A stretch of DNA of 64,000 nucleotides from Hydrogenophaga crocea (GTDB lineage Bacteria; Pseudomonadota; Gammaproteobacteria; Burkholderiales; Burkholderiaceae_C). How positions within the stretch are numbered: position 1 is the first letter of the stretch; each line of letters opens with the position of its first letter. The position numbers and the translations under genes are program-made. The notes under the pieces are model-generated. The model worked only from the letters and a program-made list of their open reading frames with translations. It searched no databases and had not been told where the DNA came from. The stretch covers positions 2,790,001 to 2,854,000 of the forward strand of contig NZ_CP049989.1 in assembly GCF_011388215.1 (NCBI RefSeq), written 5' to 3'. Positions 45,786-54,101 of this stretch are shown one piece after another.

Positions 45786-46976
45786 TCACTCCTTGGTCAC
45801 GTGGGTTTCGTTCGCGGCCATCAGCGAACGCTGCGTGACGACGGGGCCGAACAGCTCCTGCAGCAGCATCATGCCGGCCAGGGCCGCCAGCACCTGCACC
45901 GCGGGCTCGAAGCCGTAGAGGCGGGTCTGCTCGATGAGCAGGATGGCGAAGGCCGACATGGGCGTGAGTGCCAGGCCGGTGAGCACGCCCTTGCGCTCCG
46001 AGATGCCCGACAGCCGTGCCGCGGCCAGGTTGCACAGCACCTTGGTGACGGTGCGCGCGAGGATCAGCACCACGCCGAGCACGAAGGTGTGGGTGACGTC
46101 GGTCCAGGTCAGCAGCGAGGCGATGTAGACGAACAGGAACACCGACAGCATGTCACCCGCGGTGCCGAAGTCGCGCTGCGCGCTCGAGAGGTGAACGCGG
46201 CGCTCGCGCGCCACGATACCGAAGGTGAGCGCGGCCAGCAGCGGCGACAGCATGAGCCCGTAGGCCGCGGTGGTGAGCAGCACCACCGCGAGCGCGAACA
46301 CCACGGTCACGCCGCGCTCGTGCGCGCCACGCAGCCGCAGCATCCAGGACACCGCCACGCCCAGCAGGCCGCCCACCGCGATTGAAGTGCCGACCACGTG
46401 CACGCTGTTGAAAGCCGCGAGCACGATGTCGCCCGAGGTGGACAGCGTCCAGTAGGCCACCACCAGCTTGAGCGCCAGCACCGACATCAGGCAGTTGATG
46501 GCGCACAGGTGCAGCACGCGCTCGGTGGCCTGCCCGGTGCTGCGCAACTCGTTGGCCACGCGCAGCACACCCGCGGGCGAGGCCGAGATGGACAGCGAGG
46601 CGATGATCAGGCGGTGGTCGACCGGCAGGGCGAACCAGCCCGACACCCAGTACACGACGCCGAAAGTGGCCAGCGACTCGACCACGCCCAGCACCAGCAC
46701 CCAGGGGTTGTGGCGGAACCAGCGCAGGTTCATGCGGTAGCCGAGCTCGAACAGCACCAGCGCGAGCGCCACGTTGGCCAGGAAGGGCAGGCCCGGGATG
46801 TCGGTGGTGAGCCCGGGCAGGTTGATCAGGCCGCCGATCAGGCCCACCGCCACATAGCTCGTGACCCGGGGCACGTGCCAGCGCTCGAGCAGCCACTCGC
46901 CCGCGACCCAGGCGATCAGCAGCGCCAGCGGCCAGGCGATGGCCTGCAACAGAAAAGCGAAATCGGTCTGGACCAA
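45786..46976 (-). CDS. CPA2-family cation:proton antiporter (Kef-like, without RCK domain)
   Basis: 396 residues from a TTG start at 46976, chosen because GGAGAC lies six bases upstream; an ATG at 47057 would add a Pro/Ala-rich tail with no ribosome site. About twelve membrane helices form a Na_H_exchanger fold: [49 protein letters not shown] and [16 protein letters not shown]. No C-terminal TrkA-N domain is present, unlike KefB/C. It would exchange K+ or Na+ for H+ in the inner membrane. Confidence 0.82.
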   Translation of the reverse strand: MVQTDFAFLLQAIAWPLALLIAWVAGEWLLERWHVPRVTSYVAVGLIGGLINLPGLTTDIPGLPFLANVALALVLFELGYRMNLRWFRHNPWVLVLGVVESLATFGVVYWVSGWFALPVDHRLIIASLSISASPAGVLRVANELRSTGQATERVLHLCAINCLMSVLALKLVVAYWTLSTSGDIVLAAFNSVHVVGTSIAVGGLLGVAVSWMLRLRGAHERGVTVVFALAVVLLTTAAYGLMLSPLLAALTFGIVARERRVHLSSAQRDFGTAGDMLSVFLFVYIASLLTWTDVTHTFVLGVVLILARTVTKVLCNLAAARLSGISERKGVLTGLALTPMSAFAILLIEQTRLYGFEPAVQVLAALAGMMLLQELFGPVVTQRSLMAANETHVTKE

Positions 46977-47086
46977 GGATGCGTCTCCGGCAATACGCCC
47001 ATGCGCACCGGCGGGGCCGGCGGCGCGGGCGAGCGGCCCCGGGGGGCCGGCGTTCATCGGATGGCGGCCGTGCAGGCCACCGCGAA

Positions 47087-47971
47087 TCAGACCGCGAAGC
47101 GGGTCTGGAGGTCTTGCAAGCCGAACGTGTCGAGCATTTGCAGCAGCCGCTGTCGCGCGTGCTCGCGCTGTCCATGGCGGTCGTGGGGCATTCTACGTGC
47201 CAGGATCAGTTCGTTCTTCATCGAGTGCTCCCAGCCCACGAGTTCGGTCACCGTCACATCGTAACCATGGGCCTGCAGGCGCAGGCAGCGCAGCACGTTG
47301 GTGATCTGGCTGCCGAACTCGCGCGTGTGCAAGGGGTGGCGCCAGAGCTCGGCCAGCGGCGTGCGTTTGAGCGACAAGGCCTTGTGCTGGCGCATCACGC
47401 TCGCGGCTTCGGCCTGGCAGCACGGCACCAACACCAGGTGGCGCGCATCGCGCGCGAGCGCGAAGTCGATCGCGTCGTCGGTGGCGGTGTCGCAGGCGTG
47501 CAGCGCGGTCACCACGTCGATGCGCGCCGGCAGTTCGGCGTCGGTGATGGCCTGCTGCACCGTGCCGGCCAGGAACTGCATGCGCTCGAAGCCCAGTTGC
47601 GCCGCCAGCGCGCGCGACTTTTCCACCAGCTCGCTGCGCGCCTCGACACCCAGCACGCGGCCCGCGCCGCGCGGACGCAGCACGAGGTCGTACAGGATGA
47701 AGCCGAGATAGGACTTGCCCGCGCCGTGATCGGCCAGCAGCACGTCGCCCTGCTCGTCGAGCACCTCGGCCAGCAGCGGCTCGATGAACTGCACCAGGTG
47801 GTAGACCTGCTTGAGCTTGCGCCGCGTGTCCTGGTTGAGCTTGCCCTCGCGCGTGAGGATGTGCAGCTCCTGCAAGAGGGCGATGGACTGGCCCTCGCGC
47901 AGCTCGGGCAACTGCTGCTGCAAGCTGGGCGCGGGCGGGCGCGGGTTCTTCGTGCGGGACGCGGCGGACAT
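47087..47971 (-). CDS. Class I SAM-dependent methyltransferase
   Basis: 294 residues from ATG 47971. SAM-binding motif I reads LLADHGAGKSYLGFILYDL, then GVEARSELVEKSR for the acidic ribose contact, and VTALHACDTATDDAIDFAL, VLVPCCQAE. The pattern matches Methyltransf_32-like proteins whose substrate is unknown (some act on RNA). It diverges from srkA with a 57-bp gap. Confidence 0.82.
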   Translation of the reverse strand: MSAASRTKNPRPPAPSLQQQLPELREGQSIALLQELHILTREGKLNQDTRRKLKQVYHLVQFIEPLLAEVLDEQGDVLLADHGAGKSYLGFILYDLVLRPRGAGRVLGVEARSELVEKSRALAAQLGFERMQFLAGTVQQAITDAELPARIDVVTALHACDTATDDAIDFALARDARHLVLVPCCQAEAASVMRQHKALSLKRTPLAELWRHPLHTREFGSQITNVLRCLRLQAHGYDVTVTELVGWEHSMKNELILARRMPHDRHGQREHARQRLLQMLDTFGLQDLQTRFAV

Positions 47972-48028
47972 GGCGGCGATGATAGGTGAGCCGCTGCGGG
48001 GACAATCGCGTTCCACCGCCGCAAGACC

Positions 48029-49051
48029 ATGTCCGCTTCCCACCCATTCGAACAACTCACCCCCGACGTGGTGCTCGACGCGCTCGATGCCGCGGGCCTG
48101 CGCGGCGACGGCCGCCTGACCACCCTCAACAGCTTCGAGAACCGCGTCTACCAGGTGATGCTCGAGCCCGACTTCGACGGGCACGGCGCGGTGGTGGCCA
48201 AGTTCTACCGGCCGCAGCGCTGGAATGCGGTGCAGATCGGGGAAGAGCACGCCTTCGCGGCCGAACTCGCGGCCGCCGAAGTGCCCGTGGTGGCGCCACT
48301 GACCCCCCAGGGCCGTTCGCTGCACGAGCACGCCGGCTTCTTCTGGGCCGCCAGCCCGCGCCGCGGCGGCCGCCGGCCCGAGCTCGACGACCCCGAGGTG
48401 CTCGAATGGATCGGCCGCTTCCTCGCGCGGCTGCACACCGTGGGCGCGGCCGGATCCTTCCGCCACCGGCCGCGCCTGGACGTGCAGCGCATGGCGCACG
48501 AACCCCTGGCCTGGCTGGCCGAACACGATGTGGTGCCGCTGGAGGTGCAGCGCGAATGGCGCGAAGTGGCGGCCGAGGCCGTGACCCGGGTGGAGCGGCA
48601 CGCGGTGCTGCGTGGCGAGGCCCTGCCCGATGGCCCGGCCTGCATCCGCCTGCACGGCGACTGCCATCCGGGCAACATCCTCTGGACGCCCGAGGGCCTG
48701 CCCGGCGCGGGCCCGCACTTCGTCGACCTCGACGACGCCTGCAGCGGCCCCGCCGTGCAGGACCTGTGGATGCTGCTGTCGGGCGATCGCCACCAGCAGA
48801 CGCTGCAGCTGAGCGCCCTGCTCGACGGCTACGAGCAGTTCCGCGACTTCGACCGCCGCGAGCTCGCGCTGATCGAGCCGCTGCGCACGCTGCGCCTGAT
48901 CCACTACAACGCCTGGATCGCCCGCCGCTGGGACGACCCGAGCTTCCCGCCCAACTTCCCCTGGTTCGGCCACCCCGATCACTGGCGGGGCCAGGTGCGC
49001 CTGCTGCGCGAGCAGATCGACGCCATGGCCGAGCCGCCGCTCGTGGCCTGA
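48029..49051 (+). CDS. srkA: Stress response serine/threonine protein kinase
   Basis: 340 residues. APH-fold kinase: NSFENRVYQV in the glycine loop region, VVAKFYRP with the ATP-binding Lys, catalytic IRLHGDCHPGNILW and Mg-binding FVDLDDACSGPAVQDLW. The IHYNAWIARRWDDPSFP block is diagnostic for SrkA/YihE. In E. coli it guards against programmed death under stress. A GACAAT box is 22 bp upstream of the start. Confidence 0.92.
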   Translation: MSASHPFEQLTPDVVLDALDAAGLRGDGRLTTLNSFENRVYQVMLEPDFDGHGAVVAKFYRPQRWNAVQIGEEHAFAAELAAAEVPVVAPLTPQGRSLHEHAGFFWAASPRRGGRRPELDDPEVLEWIGRFLARLHTVGAAGSFRHRPRLDVQRMAHEPLAWLAEHDVVPLEVQREWREVAAEAVTRVERHAVLRGEALPDGPACIRLHGDCHPGNILWTPEGLPGAGPHFVDLDDACSGPAVQDLWMLLSGDRHQQTLQLSALLDGYEQFRDFDRRELALIEPLRTLRLIHYNAWIARRWDDPSFPPNFPWFGHPDHWRGQVRLLREQIDAMAEPPLVA

Positions 49052-49218
49052 CATCCCGGTCAACGCCGGAAACACTTTCTCCCGGTACCCGCCTGCGGCC
49101 TTGGGCAGAATGGTTCGCGCCGGTCGCCTCCGCGCCCGGTGAAGGCCCCAGCCACGCCCGGACGAAGACGATCGCGATCCGCTTGCCCCTGCCTGCAATA
49201 TGGGATTTGTGCGATTCA

Positions 49219-49230
49219 ATTGCACGCAAT
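49219..49230. promoter_or_regulatory. OhrR-type operator ATTGC-N2-GCAAT
   Basis: Perfect 5-2-5 dyad in an AT-rich stretch (49211-49240) 26 bp before ohrR, with further CAAT/ATTG half-sites on each side. This is the usual kind of OhrR binding site and implies autorepression relieved by organic peroxide. Confidence 0.6.
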
Positions 49231-49255
49231 CTAATTGCTCTCAACAATACGCCCC

Positions 49256-49705
49256 ATGTCAAGCGCACGCCCCTCTGCCGACGACCTGCTCAAGCTCGAT
49301 CACCAGCTCTGTTTCGCGCTGTACTCGGCTTCGCTGGCCATGACCAAGCTCTACAAGCCCTGGCTCGACGAACTGGGCCTGACCTACCCGCAGTACATCG
49401 CGATGCTCGCGCTCTGGGAGGAAGACGGCATGACCGTCTCCGCCCTCGGTGAGCGGCTGCACCTCGACTCGGGCACGCTCACGCCGCTGCTCAAGCGGCT
49501 CGAAGCCGCCGAGTACCTGGTGCGCCTGCGCGATGTCGACGACGAGCGCCGCGTGCGCATCCGCCTCACGCCCGCGGGGCGCCGCCTGCGCACGCGCGCC
49601 GCGCGCATCCCGCCCTGTGTGCTCGACGCCGCGCAATGCTCGGTCAGCGAAGCGCTGGCCCTCACCCGCGAGGTGCGCGCCCTGCGCGACCGCCTCAGTG
49701 CCTGA
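49256..49705 (+). CDS. ohrR: MarR-family organic peroxide sensor
   Basis: 149 residues from ATG 49256. [20 protein letters not shown] holds the reactive Cys19, and the partner tyrosines follow in [15 protein letters not shown]. The winged helix is [30 protein letters not shown]. Oxidation of the cysteine by organic hydroperoxide releases DNA and derepresses ohr, 60 bp downstream. Extra C-terminal cysteines (in PPCVL and AQCSV) could give the two-Cys type of response. Confidence 0.93.
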   Translation: MSSARPSADDLLKLDHQLCFALYSASLAMTKLYKPWLDELGLTYPQYIAMLALWEEDGMTVSALGERLHLDSGTLTPLLKRLEAAEYLVRLRDVDDERRVRIRLTPAGRRLRTRAARIPPCVLDAAQCSVSEALALTREVRALRDRLSA

Positions 49706-49765
49706 CCCCGATCACCCTTTTCCCCAACGCCGCCGCCCGTGCGGCACAACCCTCAGGAGCTCACC

Positions 49766-50194
49766 ATGCCCACGCAACTCGACAAAGTCGTCTACACCGC
49801 CCGTGCCCACACCACCGGGGGCCGCGAGGGCAGCTCGCGCAGCGACGACGGCCTGCTGGACGTGAAACTCTCGCCGCCCAAGGCCATGGGCGGCGCGGGC
49901 AACGCCACCAACCCCGAGCAGCTGTTCGCCGCCGGCTACTCGGCCTGCTTCATGGGCGCGCTCAAGCACGTGGCGGGCATGAAGAAGGTGGCCGTGCCGG
50001 CCAACGCCTCGATCGACGCAGAAGTGGACATCGGCCCCATCCCGCAGGGCTTCGGCATCGCGGCCCGCCTCAACATCAGCCTGCCCGGCCTGGACCGCGC
50101 CGTGGCCCAGGACCTGATCGACACCGCGCACCAGGTCTGCCCCTACTCCAACGCCACGCGCGGCAACATCCCGGTGACGCTGACCCTGGTCTGA
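49766..50194 (+). CDS. ohr: Organic hydroperoxide resistance protein
   Basis: 142 residues from ATG 49766 after CAGGAGCTCACC. The two active cysteines are C61 in GYSACFMGAL and C125 in HQVCPYSNATRGN; the catalytic Arg is in the N-terminal GREGSSRSDDG loop. It reduces organic and lipid hydroperoxides in the cytoplasm using lipoylated proteins. Paired with ohrR on the same strand. Confidence 0.96.
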   Translation: MPTQLDKVVYTARAHTTGGREGSSRSDDGLLDVKLSPPKAMGGAGNATNPEQLFAAGYSACFMGALKHVAGMKKVAVPANASIDAEVDIGPIPQGFGIAARLNISLPGLDRAVAQDLIDTAHQVCPYSNATRGNIPVTLTLV

Positions 50195-50207
50195 GCCGCC
50201 GCAGCCC

Positions 50208-50242
50208 CGAAAAAAAACCGCCGGCTCCGGCGGTTTTTTTCG
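50208..50242. terminator. Bidirectional Rho-independent terminator
   Basis: A-tract, GC stem ACCGCCGG (50217-50224) with CCGGCGGT (50227-50234), then a T-tract on the other side. It serves ohr in one direction and the Gly/Val-rich lipoprotein gene in the other. Confidence 0.9.
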
Positions 50243-50243
50243 T

Positions 50244-50576
50244 TCAGCGCGGCACCTCGGGCCGCGCGTTCGGGTCGTGGATCACGGTGCTCGTGCCCAC
50301 CCCCACGCCGGCGCGCACACCGCTGTTGCCGATCTCGGTGCTGGCGCCCACCCCGGCCCCGGCGCTCACGCGGCCGCGCTGGTCCACCCCCACCCCCACA
50401 CCAACCGGCCCCACCCCGGTGCCCACGCCCAGGCTCACGCCGTTGTTGCTGGCACCGACGCCGATCGAGATCGGCCCCACGGGGATGCCGATGCCCACGC
50501 CCACGCTGCTGCAACCCGCGAGCGCGGCAATGGCCAGCACCGTCGCGGCGCGGCTGACAAGGGGAAAACGGGCCAT
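50244..50576 (-). CDS. Small Gly/Val-rich repeat lipoprotein
   Basis: 110 residues. Lipoprotein signal ending LAGC (Cys22), then about 75 residues of alternating small/hydrophobic pattern: GVGIGIPVGPISIGVG, SLGVGTGVGPVGVGVGVD, SAGAGVGASTEIG. The alternation suits short beta strands with inward Val/Ile. No known domain; such proteins recur in Burkholderiales as hypothetical lipoproteins. It ends next to the shared terminator with ohr. Confidence 0.7.
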   Translation of the reverse strand: MARFPLVSRAATVLAIAALAGCSSVGVGIGIPVGPISIGVGASNNGVSLGVGTGVGPVGVGVGVDQRGRVSAGAGVGASTEIGNSGVRAGVGVGTSTVIHDPNARPEVPR

Positions 50577-50671
50577 GGTGAACTCCTGCGATCGTGGTCG
50601 GCCCCATTGTGACCGCCCACACCTCCCGGGGTTCCGAGGGGGCCGTGCTGCCCCCACCCGCCGGTCGGGTC

Positions 50672-51631
50672 TCAGGCGGCCTGCGGCACGGCGGCCTCGA
50701 TGGCGTCGGCCAGCCAGCCACGCCGGGGCGCCTGGGCTTCGGCCGGCACCACATCGATGTGCGCGCCGGCCACGCGCAGCTGCGCGGCCCCTTCCACCCA
50801 CAACAACCAGGCCAGACAGGCGCTGTCGGCCGCGCCGATCGCCGACCCGGGTTCGGCGCCGAGCACGGCGGTGAGCACGGCCGGCCCGGGCAGGGCCAGC
50901 GATCCGCCCGAAGCGCTGAGGCCGAGCGCGTTCGCCAGCACACCGAGGCGTTCGTCTCCCCCGGCGGGCGGTGCACCCCAGAGGGCCCACCATTGGCGCA
51001 CCTGGTCCACCAGCTGCACCGCGCGTTCGCCCTCGGCGGACAGCAGCTCGGCGTAGTCCCAGCGCCGCCAGTCGACCGCGGGCGAGGCCGCACCGGCCGC
51101 CAGCGCGGCCCGCACATACGCGTGCACCGCGGCCTCGTGGCCGCCACGGCCCAGCGCCGCGGCCACCGCCGTGAGCTGCGCGATGCGCTGGCCCAGCAGA
51201 CGGGCCTGCTCCACCATGAGCTTCTCGCGCAGCAGGCCGTCGCGCTCGGCGCGCAAGGCGGCCAGCTCGAGCGCGTTGCGCAGGTCGGCGCGCAGGTGTT
51301 CGAGTTCCCAGGGCTTGGCGATGTAGCGGTAGATCTCGCCGCTGTTGATGGCCTCGATGGCCTCGCCAATGTCGGAGTACGCGGTGGTGAGCATGCGCAC
51401 CACCGCGGGGTGGCGCTCGCGCGCGTGCCGCAGCAGCTCGTTGCCGCGCGCGCCGGGCATGCGCTGGTCGCTCACGAGCACGGCGATCTCGCCGGCGTGG
51501 GCGTCGAGCAGCGCGCGGCCTTCGTCCACCGAGGTGGCGGTGAGCACCGGCGCGAGCGGACTCACGAGGCGCTCGAAGTACTTGAGCGCCATCGCCTCGT
51601 CATCGACGTACAGGATCTTGTTGCGGGTCAC
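50672..51631 (-). CDS. phcQ: PhcQ-type response regulator
   Basis: 319 residues from a GTG that overlaps the phcR stop as GTGA. The N-terminal receiver has ILYVDDEA, the phosphoacceptor D55 in LVSDQRMPG, LTTAYSD and the switch Lys in YIAKPWE. A helical coiled segment (about 125-170) and a C-terminal region without a known DNA-binding motif follow. It is the last gene of the phc-type operon. In Ralstonia PhcQ relays the signal that controls PhcA activity; here the role is inferred from order and domain make-up. Confidence 0.8.
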   Translation of the reverse strand: MTRNKILYVDDEAMALKYFERLVSPLAPVLTATSVDEGRALLDAHAGEIAVLVSDQRMPGARGNELLRHARERHPAVVRMLTTAYSDIGEAIEAINSGEIYRYIAKPWELEHLRADLRNALELAALRAERDGLLREKLMVEQARLLGQRIAQLTAVAAALGRGGHEAAVHAYVRAALAAGAASPAVDWRRWDYAELLSAEGERAVQLVDQVRQWWALWGAPPAGGDERLGVLANALGLSASGGSLALPGPAVLTAVLGAEPGSAIGAADSACLAWLLWVEGAAQLRVAGAHIDVVPAEAQAPRRGWLADAIEAAVPQAA

Positions 51632-52779
51632 GGGGAAACCTCCACTGGTCTTGTCTCGGGAAACAGGAGCGTCACCGTCGCGCCACCGCCTTCGGTGTCA
51701 CCCACGGCGATGTCGCCGCCGATCGATGTCATCACGCGCCGGCAGAACAGCAGGCCCATGCCCGTGCCGCCCGAGCCCGATGCCACGGGTTGGAGCGTGA
51801 GCCGGTCTTTCAGTTCGGCGGGCAGGCCGGGGCCGTTGTCGATCACGCGCAGGCTCGGCCGCGGCGTGCGGCACAGCGCCAGTTCGATGCGTGGGGCAGG
51901 CTGCGCCTGGCCCTGCTGGGCCTGCAGCGCATTCTTGATCAGCGTGCAGAGCACCAGGTACAGCAGGTCGCGCTGGCGCGAGGGCACGGGGAAGTCGGCG
52001 TCGAGCGCGGTGTGCAGGCGCTCGCGCTCGCCGGGCTCGAAGGGGTATTCGTGCAGCGCCGCGCGCACCAGATCGCCGGCCGTGAGCGAGGCCTGGCTGT
52101 CGGGCCGGTAGGCCTCGCGCGCGGTGTTGACGAAGCTCGTGACCAGCGACTGCGCGTACTCGGCGCGGCGCTGGGCGGCCTCGATCATGCGCAGGGTGTC
52201 GCCGGGCGCGGCATCGGGCAGGGGCGCGCCGGTAGTGGCGTCACCACCGCTGGCGCGGTCGCGCAGCGCGGCGAGGTAGCCGCTCACGGTGGCGAGCGGC
52301 GTGCGCACCTCGTGCGCGAGAAAGCCCAGCGTCTCGCGCAGCATGGCGGCGCGGCGCTCGCCCAGCGCGCGCTCGTGGGCGCGCTGGCGCGCCGTGGCCA
52401 GGGCCTCGCGCAAGACCTGCCGCGTGAGCGGTTCGTCGAGCGGTTTCTCCAGGATGTGCTCGACCCGGCCCAGGTTCACCGCCTGCAGCGCCACGTCCTT
52501 GTCGGCGTAGGCCGACATGAGCACGCGCACCACGTGCGGGTGCGAGCCGCTGACCGCGGCGAGCAGGTCCACGCCGGTGTGGCGCGGCATGCGGTAGTCG
52601 GTCATGAGCACGGCCACCTCGCTGCCGCGCGCGGCCAGCACCGCCAGGGCCTCTTCCATGCCGCTGGCGGTGAGCACGGTGAACTCGTCGCCATAGCGGC
52701 GTGCGAACCACTTGCAGGCCTGCGCCTCGTCGTCCACCAGCAGCACGGCGTGGGCGTCGATCGGCCCGGGCGCGTTCAC
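51628..52779 (-). CDS. phcR: PhcR-type hybrid: receiver domain followed by histidine kinase
   Basis: 383 residues from GTG 52779, which overlaps the phcS stop as GTGA. Residues 1-125: receiver with VLLVDDEA, phosphoacceptor D61 in LMTDYRMPR and switch Lys112 in EKPLDE. Residues 140-383: cytoplasmic kinase with FLAHEVRTPLATV (H156), TLIKNALQA, DNGPGLP and GGTGMGLLFC. The order receiver-then-kinase, without membrane segments, is the mark of PhcR. It should take phosphate from PhcS and signal with PhcQ. Confidence 0.85.
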   Translation of the reverse strand: MNAPGPIDAHAVLLVDDEAQACKWFARRYGDEFTVLTASGMEEALAVLAARGSEVAVLMTDYRMPRHTGVDLLAAVSGSHPHVVRVLMSAYADKDVALQAVNLGRVEHILEKPLDEPLTRQVLREALATARQRAHERALGERRAAMLRETLGFLAHEVRTPLATVSGYLAALRDRASGGDATTGAPLPDAAPGDTLRMIEAAQRRAEYAQSLVTSFVNTAREAYRPDSQASLTAGDLVRAALHEYPFEPGERERLHTALDADFPVPSRQRDLLYLVLCTLIKNALQAQQGQAQPAPRIELALCRTPRPSLRVIDNGPGLPAELKDRLTLQPVASGSGGTGMGLLFCRRVMTSIGGDIAVGDTEGGGATVTLLFPETRPVEVSP

Positions 52780-54101
52780 ACCGGCCTCCCAAGGTCGAAG
52801 TGGAACTCGGTCCAGGCGCCGTGTTCGCTGCGCACGCTCAGGGTGCCGCCGTGGCGCTGCACGATGCCATAGCTGATGCTCAGGCCCAGGCCCAGGCCGC
52901 TGCCCACGTCGCGCGTGGTGAAGAAGGGCTCGAAGACGCGTTCGAGGTTCTCGGGCAGGATGCCCTGGCCGTTGTCGCGCACCGTGACGTGCATGCGATC
53001 GCCCTCGATCACGGCCTTCACCACCACCTCGGGTTTGTCGCGCTGGGCCACACGCACCGCGTGCGCGGCGTTGCTCAGCAGGTTGATCATCACGCCGATC
53101 AGCGCGGGCTCGTCGCCGAGCACGTGCGTGTCCTGCGGCAGGTCGAGCCGCACGGCCACGTCCTTGAGGTCGAAGCCGGCGAGCCGCACCGCCGAGCGCA
53201 CCGCGTTCTCGAACAGGAAGGGGCGCAGGCTGTCGCCGCCCGGCTTCTGGTACGCAAAGGTCTTGAGGTCGGTGACGATGTTCTGGATGCGCACCAGGCC
53301 TTCGCGCGCGTCGGCCAGGCTTTCGGCGAGCATCGGATCTTGCTGGGCAGCGGGCAGCTGGCGGCCCATGTCGATGGCCATGAGGCTGAAGTTCACCGGG
53401 TTGTTCAGCTCGTGCAGCAGGCCGGCCGACAGCGTGCCGATCGCCGCCATCTTCTCGCGGTGCACCAGCTGGCCCTTGACCTCGGTAAGGGTCTGGTTGA
53501 TCTCGACCAGCGACGCGTTCTTCGCGCGCACCTCGCGCTGCAGCGAGAACAGGCGCAGCCGGGCGCGCTCGTTGAACCAGGTGCACACCGCCGCCGCCGC
53601 GGCCGAGAACAGGATGAACAGCGCATTGGTGGTCAGCATGCCGGTGTGCATCACGTCATTGGCATTGAACACACAGGCCAGCAGGTACAGGCCCAGCGTG
53701 ACCAGACCGAAGCTCACCGACTCGAAGAAGCTGATGGGCAGGATGATGCCCACCGCGTACAGCGCCAGGTGCAGGCCCACGAAGTAGATCGACTCGACCC
53801 CGTCGGTCTGCTGGATCATCCCGGCGATCATGGCCTGCGGCAGCAGCAGCCAGACCATGGTGAGCACGCGCACGTGGCGGCGGCCGAAGCCGGTGAACAG
53901 CAGGCCGAAGATGAACGCAGTGGCCAGCGCAACGCCCACGCGCGCGGCCAGAAATTCGCGCCAGTAGGCGGGGTAGCTCGAGAGATCGAGGCCCACACCG
54001 CCCAGCACCAGCACGATGGACGTGATGCAGCCCGCACGGCTGTAGGTGACGCGAAAGTCCGCCAGCTCTTCCTGGTAGTCCTGCGCGGCCGGCGCGTTCA
54101 T
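52776..54101 (-). CDS. phcS: PhcS-type membrane sensor histidine kinase
   Basis: 441 residues. Six membrane helices span about 22-175, and a short coiled coil (185-215) leads to the kinase with LLHELNNPVNF (H230), NLLSNAAHAV, DNGQGI and GSGLGLGLSISYGIVQRHGG (split). The histidine number equals that reported for Ralstonia PhcS (H230), which supports full-length homology. It would detect a 3-hydroxy fatty-acid methyl ester at the inner membrane. ATG overlaps the phcB stop (ATGA). Confidence 0.87.
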   Translation of the reverse strand: MNAPAAQDYQEELADFRVTYSRAGCITSIVLVLGGVGLDLSSYPAYWREFLAARVGVALATAFIFGLLFTGFGRRHVRVLTMVWLLLPQAMIAGMIQQTDGVESIYFVGLHLALYAVGIILPISFFESVSFGLVTLGLYLLACVFNANDVMHTGMLTTNALFILFSAAAAAVCTWFNERARLRLFSLQREVRAKNASLVEINQTLTEVKGQLVHREKMAAIGTLSAGLLHELNNPVNFSLMAIDMGRQLPAAQQDPMLAESLADAREGLVRIQNIVTDLKTFAYQKPGGDSLRPFLFENAVRSAVRLAGFDLKDVAVRLDLPQDTHVLGDEPALIGVMINLLSNAAHAVRVAQRDKPEVVVKAVIEGDRMHVTVRDNGQGILPENLERVFEPFFTTRDVGSGLGLGLSISYGIVQRHGGTLSVRSEHGAWTEFHFDLGRPV

